Assembly: GCA_029239355.1 (NCBI GenBank)
Contig: JAQZAZ010000004.1
Span: forward strand, 91,553-155,552
DNA length: 64,000 nt
Direction: 5' to 3'
Source: Sphingobacterium sp.
Lineage (GTDB): Bacteria > Bacteroidota > Bacteroidia > Sphingobacteriales > Sphingobacteriaceae
Numbering within the stretch: the first letter of the stretch is position 1; each line of letters starts with the position of its first letter. Below are positions 34,722-44,243 of this stretch, one piece after another. Below the pieces are notes generated by a model. That model saw only the letters and a program-made list of their open reading frames with translations. It searched no databases and had not been told where the DNA came from. Made by a program: the position numbers and the translations under genes.

Positions 34722-35833
34722 TGAAAATCGGAATTGTTACTTTTCACAATGTTTATAACTATGGCGGCATGTTGCAAGCCTATGCCTTATGTCAATTTTT
34801 GAATCAGAAATACGCTAATTGCTATTGTATTGATTATCAACAGGAGGCACTAGCCAAAAAATATAGCCATCAATTGTGGGATACGGAAAAAACGTCCGTG
34901 CAAAATGTCAAACATTTTATAAGCTATTATTTGCTCAGGCGCAATTATAAAAAGGAAAAAAAGTTTAACGCTTTTTTACAGCACTATATTCCGCTCACAT
35001 CGCCAGTACATCATATCGGCGAATTTCGTGCAATTTCATCCAGCTTCGACATTTTAGTGAGTGGCAGTGATCAGCTCTGGAATCCCCAGTTTACTGGAGG
35101 CCAGTTGGACCCGGTTTATCTCTTGGATACCAATCATTCACCCCGCAAATTTGCTTACGCATCGAGTGCGGGCGCCCGTGACTTTAATGCCTTGGAGCTC
35201 CAGCAACTGAAGCAGTATCTCGACAGTTATCAAGCAGTCGCCGTACGGGAAGAATATTTACGGCAGCAGCTTAACCCCATTAGACAGGATGTGCAGGTCG
35301 TCTTGGATCCAACCCTCTTACTTAACAAAAGCAATTGGCTAAGCATCCGCCAACCGGTAAAGGGGTTACCAAAAGAATTTATTTTGCTCTACACCTTTGA
35401 TAACGATACCAAAACCATTGCAATTGCCCACCGTATCGCACGAGAATTATCCTTACCGATCGTTTCCCTTTTCAAAGTAAAAACCAAGCTGCCCATCCAG
35501 TACACCCTTGCAGACCTGGGACCCGCCGAATTTTTGGATGTACTCGACCAATGCCGTTTTGTTGTCTCCAATTCATTTCATGGGACAGCCTTCGCTATTA
35601 ACTTCCAAAAAGACTTTTATAGTATCTACAAGCCGTCTAACCCCCACCGTGTCCTCAATCTTGTAAAAAAACTGAGCCTCGAAAATAGGGTTATAAACAG
35701 TATTCAGGACCTCCCCCAAGTAAGCCAATGGACCATAGATTATAGCGTGCCCATGGCAGCACTGGAGGTGGAGCGCACTTTCGCTGACAACTTTTTGACC
35801 TTTCAGTACGATGGAGATCTTCAGCAGGCATAA
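34721..35833 (+). CDS. Polysaccharide pyruvyl transferase family protein (first copy)
   Basis: 370 residues. KIGIVTFHNVYNYGGMLQAY at the start is the common N-terminus of the family, followed by VSGSDQLWNPQFTGG, YLLDTNHSPRKFAYASSAGA, then VVLDPTLLLN and FVVSNSFHGTAFAINFQKDF, the typical SFHG-type motif. It should add a ketal-linked pyruvate to a sugar of the repeat unit, using phosphoenolpyruvate. Start and stop share one base with the neighbours or overlap by 23 bases, showing tight packing. Confidence 0.9.
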   Translation: MKIGIVTFHNVYNYGGMLQAYALCQFLNQKYANCYCIDYQQEALAKKYSHQLWDTEKTSVQNVKHFISYYLLRRNYKKEKKFNAFLQHYIPLTSPVHHIGEFRAISSSFDILVSGSDQLWNPQFTGGQLDPVYLLDTNHSPRKFAYASSAGARDFNALELQQLKQYLDSYQAVAVREEYLRQQLNPIRQDVQVVLDPTLLLNKSNWLSIRQPVKGLPKEFILLYTFDNDTKTIAIAHRIARELSLPIVSLFKVKTKLPIQYTLADLGPAEFLDVLDQCRFVVSNSFHGTAFAINFQKDFYSIYKPSNPHRVLNLVKKLSLENRVINSIQDLPQVSQWTIDYSVPMAALEVERTFADNFLTFQYDGDLQQA

Positions 35834-37070
35834 CAAACTTAGCTCCACAGGCGCATTCGTGCTATTGTTCAGTTTACTCTATGTCCGGTTATTCCGGCCA
35901 TTAGGGTTTACAGACGATATCTGGAAACTATTTTTTTACCCTGTTCTCTTATATCTGATGGGATCAGTTGCATCTGGATTTTTCAACAGTCGCTACAAAG
36001 ATGTATTTTCAAATCCCATTCGCTTATTTGTTGGGATCATCTTCCTCTCCTCGCTGGTCTGTATGATGACCTGGGGGCAGAGTATTATCGATACACTGCT
36101 CTCCTGCCTGCCCTATTTTTCCTTCCTGCTCTATTTTTATTTGCTTCAGCGCAATCTTAAAACGAAGGAAGTGGAGAAATTATTATGGTGGTTTACAGTG
36201 CTCTTTATACTCTGCTTTTACATCGCACTAGCTGTAGCGCCAACACGGTTATTTTTGGGTTATGGCGAAATAGGAAAGGAAATCGATACCGAACGAGGTC
36301 TGTCGAGAATCCGTTTGACACTCATAGGTGGCGGCCCCTTGTATCTGGCCTTTTTCCTTGCCATAAATAAGTATAAGATGCAGCGCAATAAGAACAAATG
36401 GCTCATACTGATCGTGATCTTTTTTATCACCATCGTGCTTCAATTAGGCCGTCAGACCATTGTGATTAGCCTATTGCTCGGATTATTATTTTACCTGAAA
36501 GGGTCGAGTTTCGCCAAAAAACTTGGTGCCATTATTGCCCTGGGGAGCCTGGTATTTATACTCCCCATCCTTGCTGCCAATATCTTTCAGGGGCTACAAG
36601 AACGAACCAATAAAGAGCTGGAATCCCAACAGGACGGGGATGACAATGTCCGGCTTGCGGCCTATAAATTTTATTTTAACGATGTCTCCCGGAGCCCTTT
36701 AAACGATATTTTTGGCAATGGCATGTTTTCCCTGGGCAAGTCACGCTATGGAGATTTTGTCGATAAAAACGGTCGTAGTCAGGGGCTGATCCCTGCCGAT
36801 GTAGGTTATGCCTCCATCTTTCTCTATTTTGGTGTTTTGGGTTTGCTATTTTTCGGCACCTTGCTCTTTAAGGTCATACGGTTGAAAGTCGCGCCACAAT
36901 ACAGTTACCTTAAATACTATATTTATTTTCTGTTTATCGGAAATATTGCAGGGTCTACCCTATTGGGCACCATCCCCACGCTCTGTTTAGCACTATATAT
37001 GTTAAGCAAAGGCAACTTATTATATCATTATCAACTTCAGCAAAAGTCCATTAGCCATGCAAAAACTTAA
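35811..37070 (+). CDS. wzy: O-antigen/exopolysaccharide polymerase (Wzy-like)
   Basis: 419 residues with about ten hydrophobic segments. A large polar loop in the second half (about 265-330: LQERTNKELESQQDGDDNV, then DIFGNGMFSLGKSRYGDF) is typical of O-antigen polymerase or ligase proteins. The sequence itself is poorly conserved, as usual for Wzy. Its start lies inside the end of the preceding pyruvyl transferase gene (23-base overlap), and its end overlaps the next glycosyltransferase by 14 bases. By context, a repeat-unit polymerase. Confidence 0.8.
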   Translation: MEIFSRHNKLSSTGAFVLLFSLLYVRLFRPLGFTDDIWKLFFYPVLLYLMGSVASGFFNSRYKDVFSNPIRLFVGIIFLSSLVCMMTWGQSIIDTLLSCLPYFSFLLYFYLLQRNLKTKEVEKLLWWFTVLFILCFYIALAVAPTRLFLGYGEIGKEIDTERGLSRIRLTLIGGGPLYLAFFLAINKYKMQRNKNKWLILIVIFFITIVLQLGRQTIVISLLLGLLFYLKGSSFAKKLGAIIALGSLVFILPILAANIFQGLQERTNKELESQQDGDDNVRLAAYKFYFNDVSRSPLNDIFGNGMFSLGKSRYGDFVDKNGRSQGLIPADVGYASIFLYFGVLGLLFFGTLLFKVIRLKVAPQYSYLKYYIYFLFIGNIAGSTLLGTIPTLCLALYMLSKGNLLYHYQLQQKSISHAKT

Positions 37071-38172
37071 GATATTACATGTCGTTCACGATTTTCTCTT
37101 TGGGGGTATAGAAAGTTACTTGTATTACCTGATTCAGGCTCAATTACAAAACCCGAGCCTCGAAGTAGCCATTTTATGCTGCCAGGCCAAAGATAAGGTA
37201 GCCAACAGAAGAATGCTGGATCTCGACGTTAAAATATACTTTCAAGTCCTTAAGCCCTTTGATCTGCGCTTATCCCGCTATCAAAATATCCACAACATTG
37301 TCAAGGACTACGATATTGCGCAGCTTCATATTTTTAAGCCACTCCTCTTGCGCACATTGGCACAGTCAGGTATACCTATCATCTTCACTATACATACTGC
37401 CGGCGCGATCCGGAGAAAGCAAAGCTATTACCATAAAATGAAAGCAGGATTACAAGTGTGGCAGATGAACAATCACTGCAAAGGTATCGTCAGCAACTCC
37501 ACATACTCCAAACAATATTGGATAGACAAAGGGCTGCAAACGACCTACAATAAAGTCATTTACAATGGTGTACATTTTGTCCAAACAGCTGACAGCAGCT
37601 TGGTATTTGAGCATTTTCCCGCATGCAAGGGCAAATTTATCATTGGGACAAGCAGTAGGTTTATCAGCTGGAAGCGTGTAGACCTACTCATCCAGAGCTT
37701 TGCCAAAATAAGCACAGATTACCCAGAAGCCATCCTACTTTTAGTTGGCGACGGCCCAGAAAGAGAAAAGCTCGAGCGGTTGGTTGAAGAGCTAAATTTA
37801 ACCGGTCGCATCTATTTAACCGGTTACCAAAAAAATGTGAGTGCCTATCAACAGGCTATGGATATTTGTGTCTTTCCATCCGTTTCCGAACCTTTTGGGC
37901 TGGTGGCCATCGAGTGCCTCCATTTGGGTAAGCCCGTCCTGGTCATGCAAGATGGTGGCGGTTTGACCGAACTGATTGAGCAAATAGAACCAACATTCAT
38001 TGCCAAAGATGAAGATCATCTCAGTGAATTGCTACGCCAACACCTCAACAACTCAGCTGTAAACGATCCATCGCTACAGCGAAAACGCAGGGACTATGCC
38101 GAGAATTTTAATATCCTGAAAATCGAAAAGCAATATTATACATTTTACCAAAGCCTAATTAACCATGCCTAA
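37057..38172 (+). CDS. Glycosyltransferase family 4 protein
   Basis: 371 residues. N-terminal LHVVHDFLFGGIESYLYYLI is the Gly-rich acceptor-binding loop of GT4; the second Rossmann domain has IIGTSSRFISWKRVDLLIQS, LLVGDGPEREKLERLVEEL, and the E-x7-E motif SEPFGLVAIECLHLGKPVLV with the two glutamates that bind the nucleotide sugar. A retaining, cytoplasmic enzyme that adds one sugar to the growing repeat unit. Overlaps its neighbours at both ends. Confidence 0.9.
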   Translation: MQKLKILHVVHDFLFGGIESYLYYLIQAQLQNPSLEVAILCCQAKDKVANRRMLDLDVKIYFQVLKPFDLRLSRYQNIHNIVKDYDIAQLHIFKPLLLRTLAQSGIPIIFTIHTAGAIRRKQSYYHKMKAGLQVWQMNNHCKGIVSNSTYSKQYWIDKGLQTTYNKVIYNGVHFVQTADSSLVFEHFPACKGKFIIGTSSRFISWKRVDLLIQSFAKISTDYPEAILLLVGDGPEREKLERLVEELNLTGRIYLTGYQKNVSAYQQAMDICVFPSVSEPFGLVAIECLHLGKPVLVMQDGGGLTELIEQIEPTFIAKDEDHLSELLRQHLNNSAVNDPSLQRKRRDYAENFNILKIEKQYYTFYQSLINHA

Positions 38173-39292
38173 CATTTTGTTTTATAAAGGATATACACAA
38201 TACCATAATATTGGCGACCAACTGATCAATAAAAGCCTGCTCAAATTCTTTCGGCAATTCAGTCACATCGTTGTAAGCGACAAAGGCATGCCTGATTATT
38301 ATACCGAGATTTTAGGCCTGCAAGAAACCGAAAAATCAAGTTCCCGACCGTTAGAATTCCATCTCCAACTGCTAAAATGTGCTGTACAAGCAATTTTCAC
38401 TCCCCAACAACAGGTCTATTTTCTTGCCTCTCCCCCAGGAGATCAGTCAACGACATCAAATGTTACTGGATTAAAATATATACTATCAGGATTGTTTTAC
38501 CTGCTGCTCTATCTCTTAGGCGTACGGATTATCAAGATCGGCTTTTCACTAGGCCCGTTAAGTCTCCTTGGCAACATTGGCGAACGCTTTAGGGCTCTTT
38601 TTGTACGCCATTATTATGTTCGGGATAGTCTATCGCTCCAATATGCCCAAAGATTGGGCATATCACAAGCTAAGATTTTTCCTGATCTATGCTGGACATT
38701 CCAACCACAAACTGCTCCACTTCCAGCCCATGATACCGGCCTAGACAGTCGGCCAAAGATCCTGCTCTCTTTTCGCAGCGGCGTCCATCAAGGCAGCGCT
38801 GCTGACTATCAGCAGGATCTGCTCCAACTCATTCAAGCCCTTGTACGTCAAAATGCCGATCAATACCAGTTTGAAATCGTCTATCAAGTCGCCTCGGATG
38901 CAGCCTTTAGCCAGCAACTCTATGCAGCGATCCAAACCGATGCAACGATTCACTTCCATGAGCAGCAATTAGGGCTCGCAAATGCGCATTATTATCAATC
39001 CGCAGCAGCAGTGCTCACCAATCGATTACATGTCGCGCTCTTGGCCGCAAAATACGGTTGCCTACCCATCATAGTAACCGATATCAATAAACATGTAAAA
39101 ATTAAAGGGATATTTATTGACGCAGGCTTACAGTCACTCCTATTAGATACGCAGCAAGAAGCACGAGATATTACGAGCCAGCTCAGCGACATCCTTGTTC
39201 AACGGCAAGCGCATTTCGAGCAACTTGAACGTGCCGAACAGCATTATAGCACCCTATCCAATAAAACGATTAACGATATTTTTATTACCTAG
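38165..39292 (+). CDS. Polysaccharide pyruvyl transferase family protein (second copy)
   Basis: 375 residues. The start, MPNILFYKGYTQYHNIGDQL, with the GDQLINKSL motif, resembles the pyruvyl transferase family type that also covers ExoV. Further conserved points: KIGFSLGPLSLLG, YYVRDSLSLQYAQRLG, FPDLCWTF, and AAAVLTNRLHVALLAAKYGC. It differs strongly from the first copy at 34721, so it is not a recent duplication. It probably modifies a different sugar. It starts 8 bases before the GT4 gene ends. Confidence 0.85.
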   Translation: MPNILFYKGYTQYHNIGDQLINKSLLKFFRQFSHIVVSDKGMPDYYTEILGLQETEKSSSRPLEFHLQLLKCAVQAIFTPQQQVYFLASPPGDQSTTSNVTGLKYILSGLFYLLLYLLGVRIIKIGFSLGPLSLLGNIGERFRALFVRHYYVRDSLSLQYAQRLGISQAKIFPDLCWTFQPQTAPLPAHDTGLDSRPKILLSFRSGVHQGSAADYQQDLLQLIQALVRQNADQYQFEIVYQVASDAAFSQQLYAAIQTDATIHFHEQQLGLANAHYYQSAAAVLTNRLHVALLAAKYGCLPIIVTDINKHVKIKGIFIDAGLQSLLLDTQQEARDITSQLSDILVQRQAHFEQLERAEQHYSTLSNKTINDIFIT

Positions 39293-39294
39293 CT

Positions 39295-40179
39295 ATGACC
39301 TACTCCATCATCATTCCCCACAAAAATTCGGCTGAATTGCTGCACAGGCTATTGAAGTCAATTCCCAAGCGCGAAGATCTAGAAATCATCGTTGTTGATG
39401 ACGCCAGCCAAGCAAGCGAGAAGGAAAAATTGCAGGATCTGCAAAAGTCCTACAACTTTAAATTATACCTTAATAGCATCGGGAAAGGTGCCGGAGCCAG
39501 CCGTAATATCGGCCTGGAGATGGCAAGTGGCACCTATGTTCTCTTTGCGGATTCAGATGACTACTTTACCCATGCACTTGCCCATGAGCTCGACCGTATT
39601 CCAGCTTATGATAAAGATTTAATATGTTACAAAGTACATTCTGTCGATTCACAAAGCTATCAAACAAGTCATCGTCATCATTTTTTCAATGAGCTGATCA
39701 CCAATTTTCAACAGCGGGGCAAGATGGATGTACGCTACAAATATTCAGTACCCTGGGGCAAAGTCTATCGGCGCCGTTTTATAGAACAACATCGGATCCG
39801 ATTTGCCGAAGTCATCGCAGGAAATGACATGTGGTTTTCTTGTATGTGCGGTATCCTATGCAGCTCCTTCACCGTCAAAGAAGAAATCCTCTATACCGTA
39901 ACCGTCCGAGAAGGTAGCATTGTCAATACCGTAAATCCAGACTATTTCAAATCCCGTTTTGATGAGACCATCCGGGTCAATGATTTACTAAGAAGCTACC
40001 ACCTGTCCAATTATCAATACTCTGTTTTGTACTTCGTATCCAATGCCCATAAATTCGGGCTAAAAGCGTACGTTGTCAAGCAGCTACTCGCACATAGAAG
40101 CAATATCCTTATCGGTTTAGAAAAAATATTTAAATACAAACAGGTTTTGGTCGATAGAGAAAACAGAAGAGTTAAATAA
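39295..40179 (+). CDS. Glycosyltransferase family 2 protein
   Basis: 294 residues. GT-A fold with SIIIPHKNSAELLHRLLKSI at the N-terminus, IIVVDDAS (the conserved Asp pair), GKGAGASRNIGLEMASGTYV, and the metal-binding FADSDD (about 82-87). An inverting cytoplasmic enzyme for a repeat-unit sugar. Starts 2 bases after the previous stop. The second half (ELITNFQQRGKMD onward) is unusual but still aligns with GT2 proteins of this kind. Confidence 0.9.
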   Translation: MTYSIIIPHKNSAELLHRLLKSIPKREDLEIIVVDDASQASEKEKLQDLQKSYNFKLYLNSIGKGAGASRNIGLEMASGTYVLFADSDDYFTHALAHELDRIPAYDKDLICYKVHSVDSQSYQTSHRHHFFNELITNFQQRGKMDVRYKYSVPWGKVYRRRFIEQHRIRFAEVIAGNDMWFSCMCGILCSSFTVKEEILYTVTVREGSIVNTVNPDYFKSRFDETIRVNDLLRSYHLSNYQYSVLYFVSNAHKFGLKAYVVKQLLAHRSNILIGLEKIFKYKQVLVDRENRRVK

Positions 40180-40192
40180 GCGAATTTATACT

Positions 40193-41263
40193 ATGTTATT
40201 AGACAATAAAAATATAAAACAACTTGACGGGATTAGAGGAATATCCATTCTCATTGTATATTTATCCCATATCGGATTGGGACACTTAATTCCAGGGGGA
40301 TTTGGGGTCACGGTCTTCTTTTTCATAAGCGGATTTCTCATTGCCAAACTTCTTCTTCATGAAATTCAGACAACCCATACCATCAATTTTGTCAATTTTT
40401 ATATCCGGAGAGCATTCCGGCTCTACCCGGCCCTATTATTCTTTACCCTCGCAGCAGTTATCGTTTTATTGATTCACCGGGTGCCAATCATTACTGCGCA
40501 GCTTGGAGCAGCCCTATTCTATTTTGAAAATTACTTTTATGTTTATTTTATTAATTATCAACAAGAACATCCCCTTTGGAGCACATTTAAAATTTTATGG
40601 TCACTATCCATTGAAGAGCATTATTATCTCTTTTATCCCCTCATGCTTTTCTGGACCTACAAATACAGAGCGGCCCATATCTTACTCTGTACAATCTTGC
40701 TAATTATCCCTTTACTATTCCGCTTCTATTACGTCATCCATTTAAAGGATCCAGCGATCTATGAAAAATACAATTATTCATTGACCCACACCCGTATAGA
40801 TTCCATTCTATATGGTTCCCTACTGGCTTATTTACTGTATATGAGCAAGTACAAAGAGCGGGTTTATAGTGTACTGAGAAGTAATCTTATTTTTTTTATT
40901 TCCCTTCTAGGGCTCCTACTTACCTTCCTATGGCGTGATGGAGCGTTCAGAGAAACCCTAAGGTATACGATTCAAGGAATATGCTTAGCCCCCTTGATTG
41001 TCCATATTGTCTACGCGACACAGCATAAGATCAATTGTAGTCTTTTTGCCAATCCTATACTGGTATATATTGGCAAGTTGAGCTATTCCATCTATTTATT
41101 TCATTGGCTAGCCATTCCCCTATCGACCTTGCACTTTGCAAAATACGGGCTACAATGGCAATTGTCTGTGACGATATTCACAATTGTATTTTCCCTCTTC
41201 TCTTATTATAAAGTAGAAATGCCATTTGTAAAACTCCGCAAAAAATTTGGTTCCAATGTTTAA
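40193..41263 (+). CDS. Acyltransferase family 3 membrane protein
   Basis: 356 residues, about ten membrane helices. The AT3 motif QLDGIRGISILIVYLSHIGL with conserved Arg and His, then GVTVFFFISGFLIAKLL, and the LWSLSIEEHYYLFYPLMLFW segment are diagnostic (OafA/NodX-like). It probably places an acetyl or other acyl group on the polysaccharide at the inner membrane. Stop lies 3 bases before the next gene. Confidence 0.9.
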   Translation: MLLDNKNIKQLDGIRGISILIVYLSHIGLGHLIPGGFGVTVFFFISGFLIAKLLLHEIQTTHTINFVNFYIRRAFRLYPALLFFTLAAVIVLLIHRVPIITAQLGAALFYFENYFYVYFINYQQEHPLWSTFKILWSLSIEEHYYLFYPLMLFWTYKYRAAHILLCTILLIIPLLFRFYYVIHLKDPAIYEKYNYSLTHTRIDSILYGSLLAYLLYMSKYKERVYSVLRSNLIFFISLLGLLLTFLWRDGAFRETLRYTIQGICLAPLIVHIVYATQHKINCSLFANPILVYIGKLSYSIYLFHWLAIPLSTLHFAKYGLQWQLSVTIFTIVFSLFSYYKVEMPFVKLRKKFGSNV

Positions 41264-41266
41264 GCA

Positions 41267-42061
41267 ATGCATATGAAAACACAACCTATCTTCAATATAG
41301 AGATGCTCGATATCCAGCTTCCACAACTCTTGGCACAAATGGATCGCGGCGTTCTGATTACCCCTAATGTAGACCATTTAATGAAACTACAGAAGGACCA
41401 TGAATTTTACCAGATTTATAATCAGGCCGAATGGATCATTTGCGACAGCAATATTGTACAACTAGGCTTACGCCTATTAGGAAGGCCTGTGCAACAAGTC
41501 ATTCCAGGATCCACCTTGTTTCCCATGTATTATGATTATCACAAAGCGCATGAAGACATCAACCTATTCCTACTGGGAGCCGCACCAGGGATAGCCCATA
41601 AGGCAGCAGTTAATATCAACCAAAAGGCAGGCCGTCATATGGTGGTAGGAGCCCATTCTCCCAGTTTTGGTTTTGAAAAAAATGAAGCAGAATGTCAGGA
41701 AATCATTGCGCTGATTAATCAATCCGGAGCGAGCGTTCTGGTGGTTGGCGTTGGCGCCCCTAAACAAGAAAAATGGATATATAAATACAAAAGCCAACTT
41801 CCAGGCGTCAAACTATTTATGGCCCTGGGTGCTACGATAGATTTTGAAGCGGGCACACTAAAACGAGCGCCACTTTGGATTCAGCGTCTGGGATTAGAAT
41901 GGCTATACCGTCTTGTGAAAGAACCAAGACGCTTGTGGAAACGGTACATCCTCGACGATATGCCCTTCTTTTATTTAATCCTAAAAGAAAAGCTTCGACG
42001 GTACCGCAATCCTTTTGCACCACATCCCGAAAGCGAACTCGTTGATTCACCTAAACCCTAA
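41267..42061 (+). CDS. WecG/TagA/CpsF family glycosyltransferase (GT26)
   Basis: 264 residues. LITPNVDHLMKLQKDHEFYQ, WIICDSNIVQLGLRLLG, VIPGSTLFP, FLLGAAPGIAHKAA, LVVGVGAPKQEKWIY and LFMALGATIDFEAGTLKRAP are the conserved blocks of this family. Members transfer N-acetylmannosamine(-uronic acid) or glucose residues onto lipid-linked acceptors. The first ATG (41267) is followed by another two codons later (41273), either of which may be used. The C-terminus is basic and may touch the membrane. Confidence 0.9.
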   Translation: MHMKTQPIFNIEMLDIQLPQLLAQMDRGVLITPNVDHLMKLQKDHEFYQIYNQAEWIICDSNIVQLGLRLLGRPVQQVIPGSTLFPMYYDYHKAHEDINLFLLGAAPGIAHKAAVNINQKAGRHMVVGAHSPSFGFEKNEAECQEIIALINQSGASVLVVGVGAPKQEKWIYKYKSQLPGVKLFMALGATIDFEAGTLKRAPLWIQRLGLEWLYRLVKEPRRLWKRYILDDMPFFYLILKEKLRRYRNPFAPHPESELVDSPKP

Positions 42062-42062
42062 T

Positions 42063-43652
42063 ATGATGCGAAAAGACTATGTTATACAATTCGGGCGATA
42101 CTTTGCTCAATCGACAAGAGGGATTCGGCTGTATGCCTTACTGTTAATCCTCCTGCAGATTAGTTATCCGGGATTACAAATCCAGGCACAACAGGATAGT
42201 ACTGGTAATACCCATTTTTTTCTGGAAGTCAATGCCGGATATATCAATGATCAAGGCGTACCTTTATGGATGCGTGCTAACCAGTACGGATCCATCCCAC
42301 TTGAAGGGGCCTCTTCCAGTGTTATTGGACGCGTTTTTAAAAATTATGCTAACCCAAAGCCGGGGCAGCGTCCACGTTCCTTTGATTGGGGGTATGCCCT
42401 GGAAGGAAGGGCCAATTTGGGCAAAAAAATCAATGGTGATCTGATTGAAGCCCATGTCAAGCTCAAATATCATGCGGCCGAATTCCGTCTAGGCCGTAGT
42501 AAGGAAGTCATGGGGTTAAACGGCGACAGCCTGCTCACCTCCGGAAATTTCGCTGTTTCGGGTAATACACTCGGTGTTCCGAAAGCGGAGATCAGTATCC
42601 CCGATTATTATCGTCTTCCTTGGTTTGGCGGAATATTCGCATTTAAAGGTAATTTTGCTATAGGTTATATGGGCAAATCGGAGATGAATCCCAGTGCATT
42701 TCTCGTACCCACTAAGGATTATGAACTGGAAACCTATCTCCTTCAAAAATCATTTTATCTCAGTTTTGGTAAACCCAGCTGGAAATTAAATTTCATAGGC
42801 GGATTTAACCATCAGGCCCAATTTGGAGGCGAAAAGAAACGTTATGGTGAAGCCTTTGATCTCAATTTATTTCAAACCCTGAGCTATGTTTCCCTCGGGA
42901 AGGCCTTTGGAGGCAAAGGCAGTCCAGTACCCCGCTCAAAAATGGGAAATCACCAAGGGTCGATAGATCTTGGATTCTCCTATGATTTTGGGAATATAAA
43001 TCTCTTGGTCTATCGACAAAATTTCTACGATGTAGGTGCCCTCTCTAAATTTGCCAACATAAAGGATGGCCTAAACGGTATTACCCTTACCAATAAAGCA
43101 TTTCACCGCAAACTGGGTCGGGCCTTTGATTGGCAGAGCTTTTTAGTAGAATTTTTTTATTCCAAAGATCAGGCTGGTTACCCATGGTCCAAACCTACCC
43201 AATCTGGCGACGAAGACTATTATAACAATTCAGAATATCTGGAGGGCTGGTCCTATAAGGGGCTAGGAATGGGCAGCCCACTAATTGCCACAGCACAATC
43301 TGTGAGGTCCGGCCAGGCCCATTATCCCAAAGATTTCTTTATTAGTAACAGGGTGGTTGCGGGCCATCTGGGATCCAAGTTCAGCTTATATCAATGGTAT
43401 ATAATCAGTAAGCTAACGTTTGCCAGACACTATGGTACATTTGCCACCAGTGAATTCGGAAAATCAACAGGGTCTCATTTTCATACCCCCTATAAAGATT
43501 CCTTTACACCCGTCAATCAATTTTCCTTCCTGCTCCGCGCCGAACGAGAATTCTTGCACAAAACCCGCATCGGCGCCACCTTTGCGACCGATCAGGGCAA
43601 GTTGTACTATAGTGGATCAGGCCTCATGCTACATGTGAATCGTTATTTTTAA
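42063..43652 (+). CDS. wzi: Capsule assembly Wzi family outer-membrane protein
   Basis: About 529 residues from the ATG at 42063 (a longer frame from 42015 overlaps the previous gene and is unlikely). A signal peptide runs to about AQAQQDS, residues 1-43 (RLYALLLILLQISYPGLQIQ). The remainder is a beta-barrel with segments such as FFLEVNAGYINDQGVPLWMR, the start of Wzi proteins, and the end SGSGLMLHVNRYF. In E. coli Wzi is a lectin-like barrel that organises capsule on the cell surface. Its presence suggests that the polymer stays attached as a capsule. Confidence 0.85.
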   Translation: MMRKDYVIQFGRYFAQSTRGIRLYALLLILLQISYPGLQIQAQQDSTGNTHFFLEVNAGYINDQGVPLWMRANQYGSIPLEGASSSVIGRVFKNYANPKPGQRPRSFDWGYALEGRANLGKKINGDLIEAHVKLKYHAAEFRLGRSKEVMGLNGDSLLTSGNFAVSGNTLGVPKAEISIPDYYRLPWFGGIFAFKGNFAIGYMGKSEMNPSAFLVPTKDYELETYLLQKSFYLSFGKPSWKLNFIGGFNHQAQFGGEKKRYGEAFDLNLFQTLSYVSLGKAFGGKGSPVPRSKMGNHQGSIDLGFSYDFGNINLLVYRQNFYDVGALSKFANIKDGLNGITLTNKAFHRKLGRAFDWQSFLVEFFYSKDQAGYPWSKPTQSGDEDYYNNSEYLEGWSYKGLGMGSPLIATAQSVRSGQAHYPKDFFISNRVVAGHLGSKFSLYQWYIISKLTFARHYGTFATSEFGKSTGSHFHTPYKDSFTPVNQFSFLLRAEREFLHKTRIGATFATDQGKLYYSGSGLMLHVNRYF

Positions 43653-43668
43653 CTATAAAATCAAAAAA

Positions 43669-44118
43669 ATGAAAATTGGAATTACATTCTCTGCTTTTGA
43701 CCTTCTGCATGCAGGTCATATCAAAATGCTGGAAGATGCAAAAAACCACTGTGATTATTTAATCTGTGGCCTACAGACCGACCCTACTATAGATAGACCA
43801 GAAAAAAACAAACCGACGCAGTCTATCGTCGAACGTTACATTCAGCTTAAAGGCTGCAAATATGTTGACCAGATTGTTCCTTATGCCACCGAGCAAGATC
43901 TCGAAGACGTCTTGCGTTCCTTTAACATTGATGTCCGGATTTTAGGCGATGAATATCGGGAGAAAAATTTTACAGGTCGGCCCTATTGCGAAGAAAAGGG
44001 CATTATCCTCTATTATAATAGCCGTGACCATCGCTTTTCAAGCTCCGCATTAAGGCGTCTAGTTGCCGAGAAAGAGTTGGGTAGTCCGACCATCCAAGAC
44101 AACGAAGCCAGTGCATAG
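43669..44118 (+). CDS. Glycerol-3-phosphate cytidylyltransferase-like protein (first of two)
   Basis: 149 residues. Cytidylyltransferase motifs: ITFSAFDLLHAGHIKMLEDA with the HxGH signature (His-Ala-Gly-His), the substrate-binding segment SIVERYIQL, and HRFSSSALRRLV near the end (counterpart of the ISSTxxR motif of TagD). The length is normal for TagD-like enzymes, which make CDP-glycerol. A close paralog lies 125 bases downstream. Substrate could be another phosphorylated polyol or sugar, as the family is broad. Confidence 0.85.
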   Translation: MKIGITFSAFDLLHAGHIKMLEDAKNHCDYLICGLQTDPTIDRPEKNKPTQSIVERYIQLKGCKYVDQIVPYATEQDLEDVLRSFNIDVRILGDEYREKNFTGRPYCEEKGIILYYNSRDHRFSSSALRRLVAEKELGSPTIQDNEASA

Positions 44119-44243
44119 TGTGCATTGGTCATACTCGCCAACAATAAGGAACTAATCACTGATCATCTTAAGACCATTAATAGATCAAAAAAATGAAACC
44201 GAGCTTGCGAGCTCTCATCAGCCATTAAAAAAAAGATAATTAG

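Noticed and set aside
42015-42062. Upstream ATG extending the Wzi protein by 16 residues
   Set aside because: The extension lies inside the GT26 gene in another frame; the ATG at 42063 directly precedes the signal peptide.
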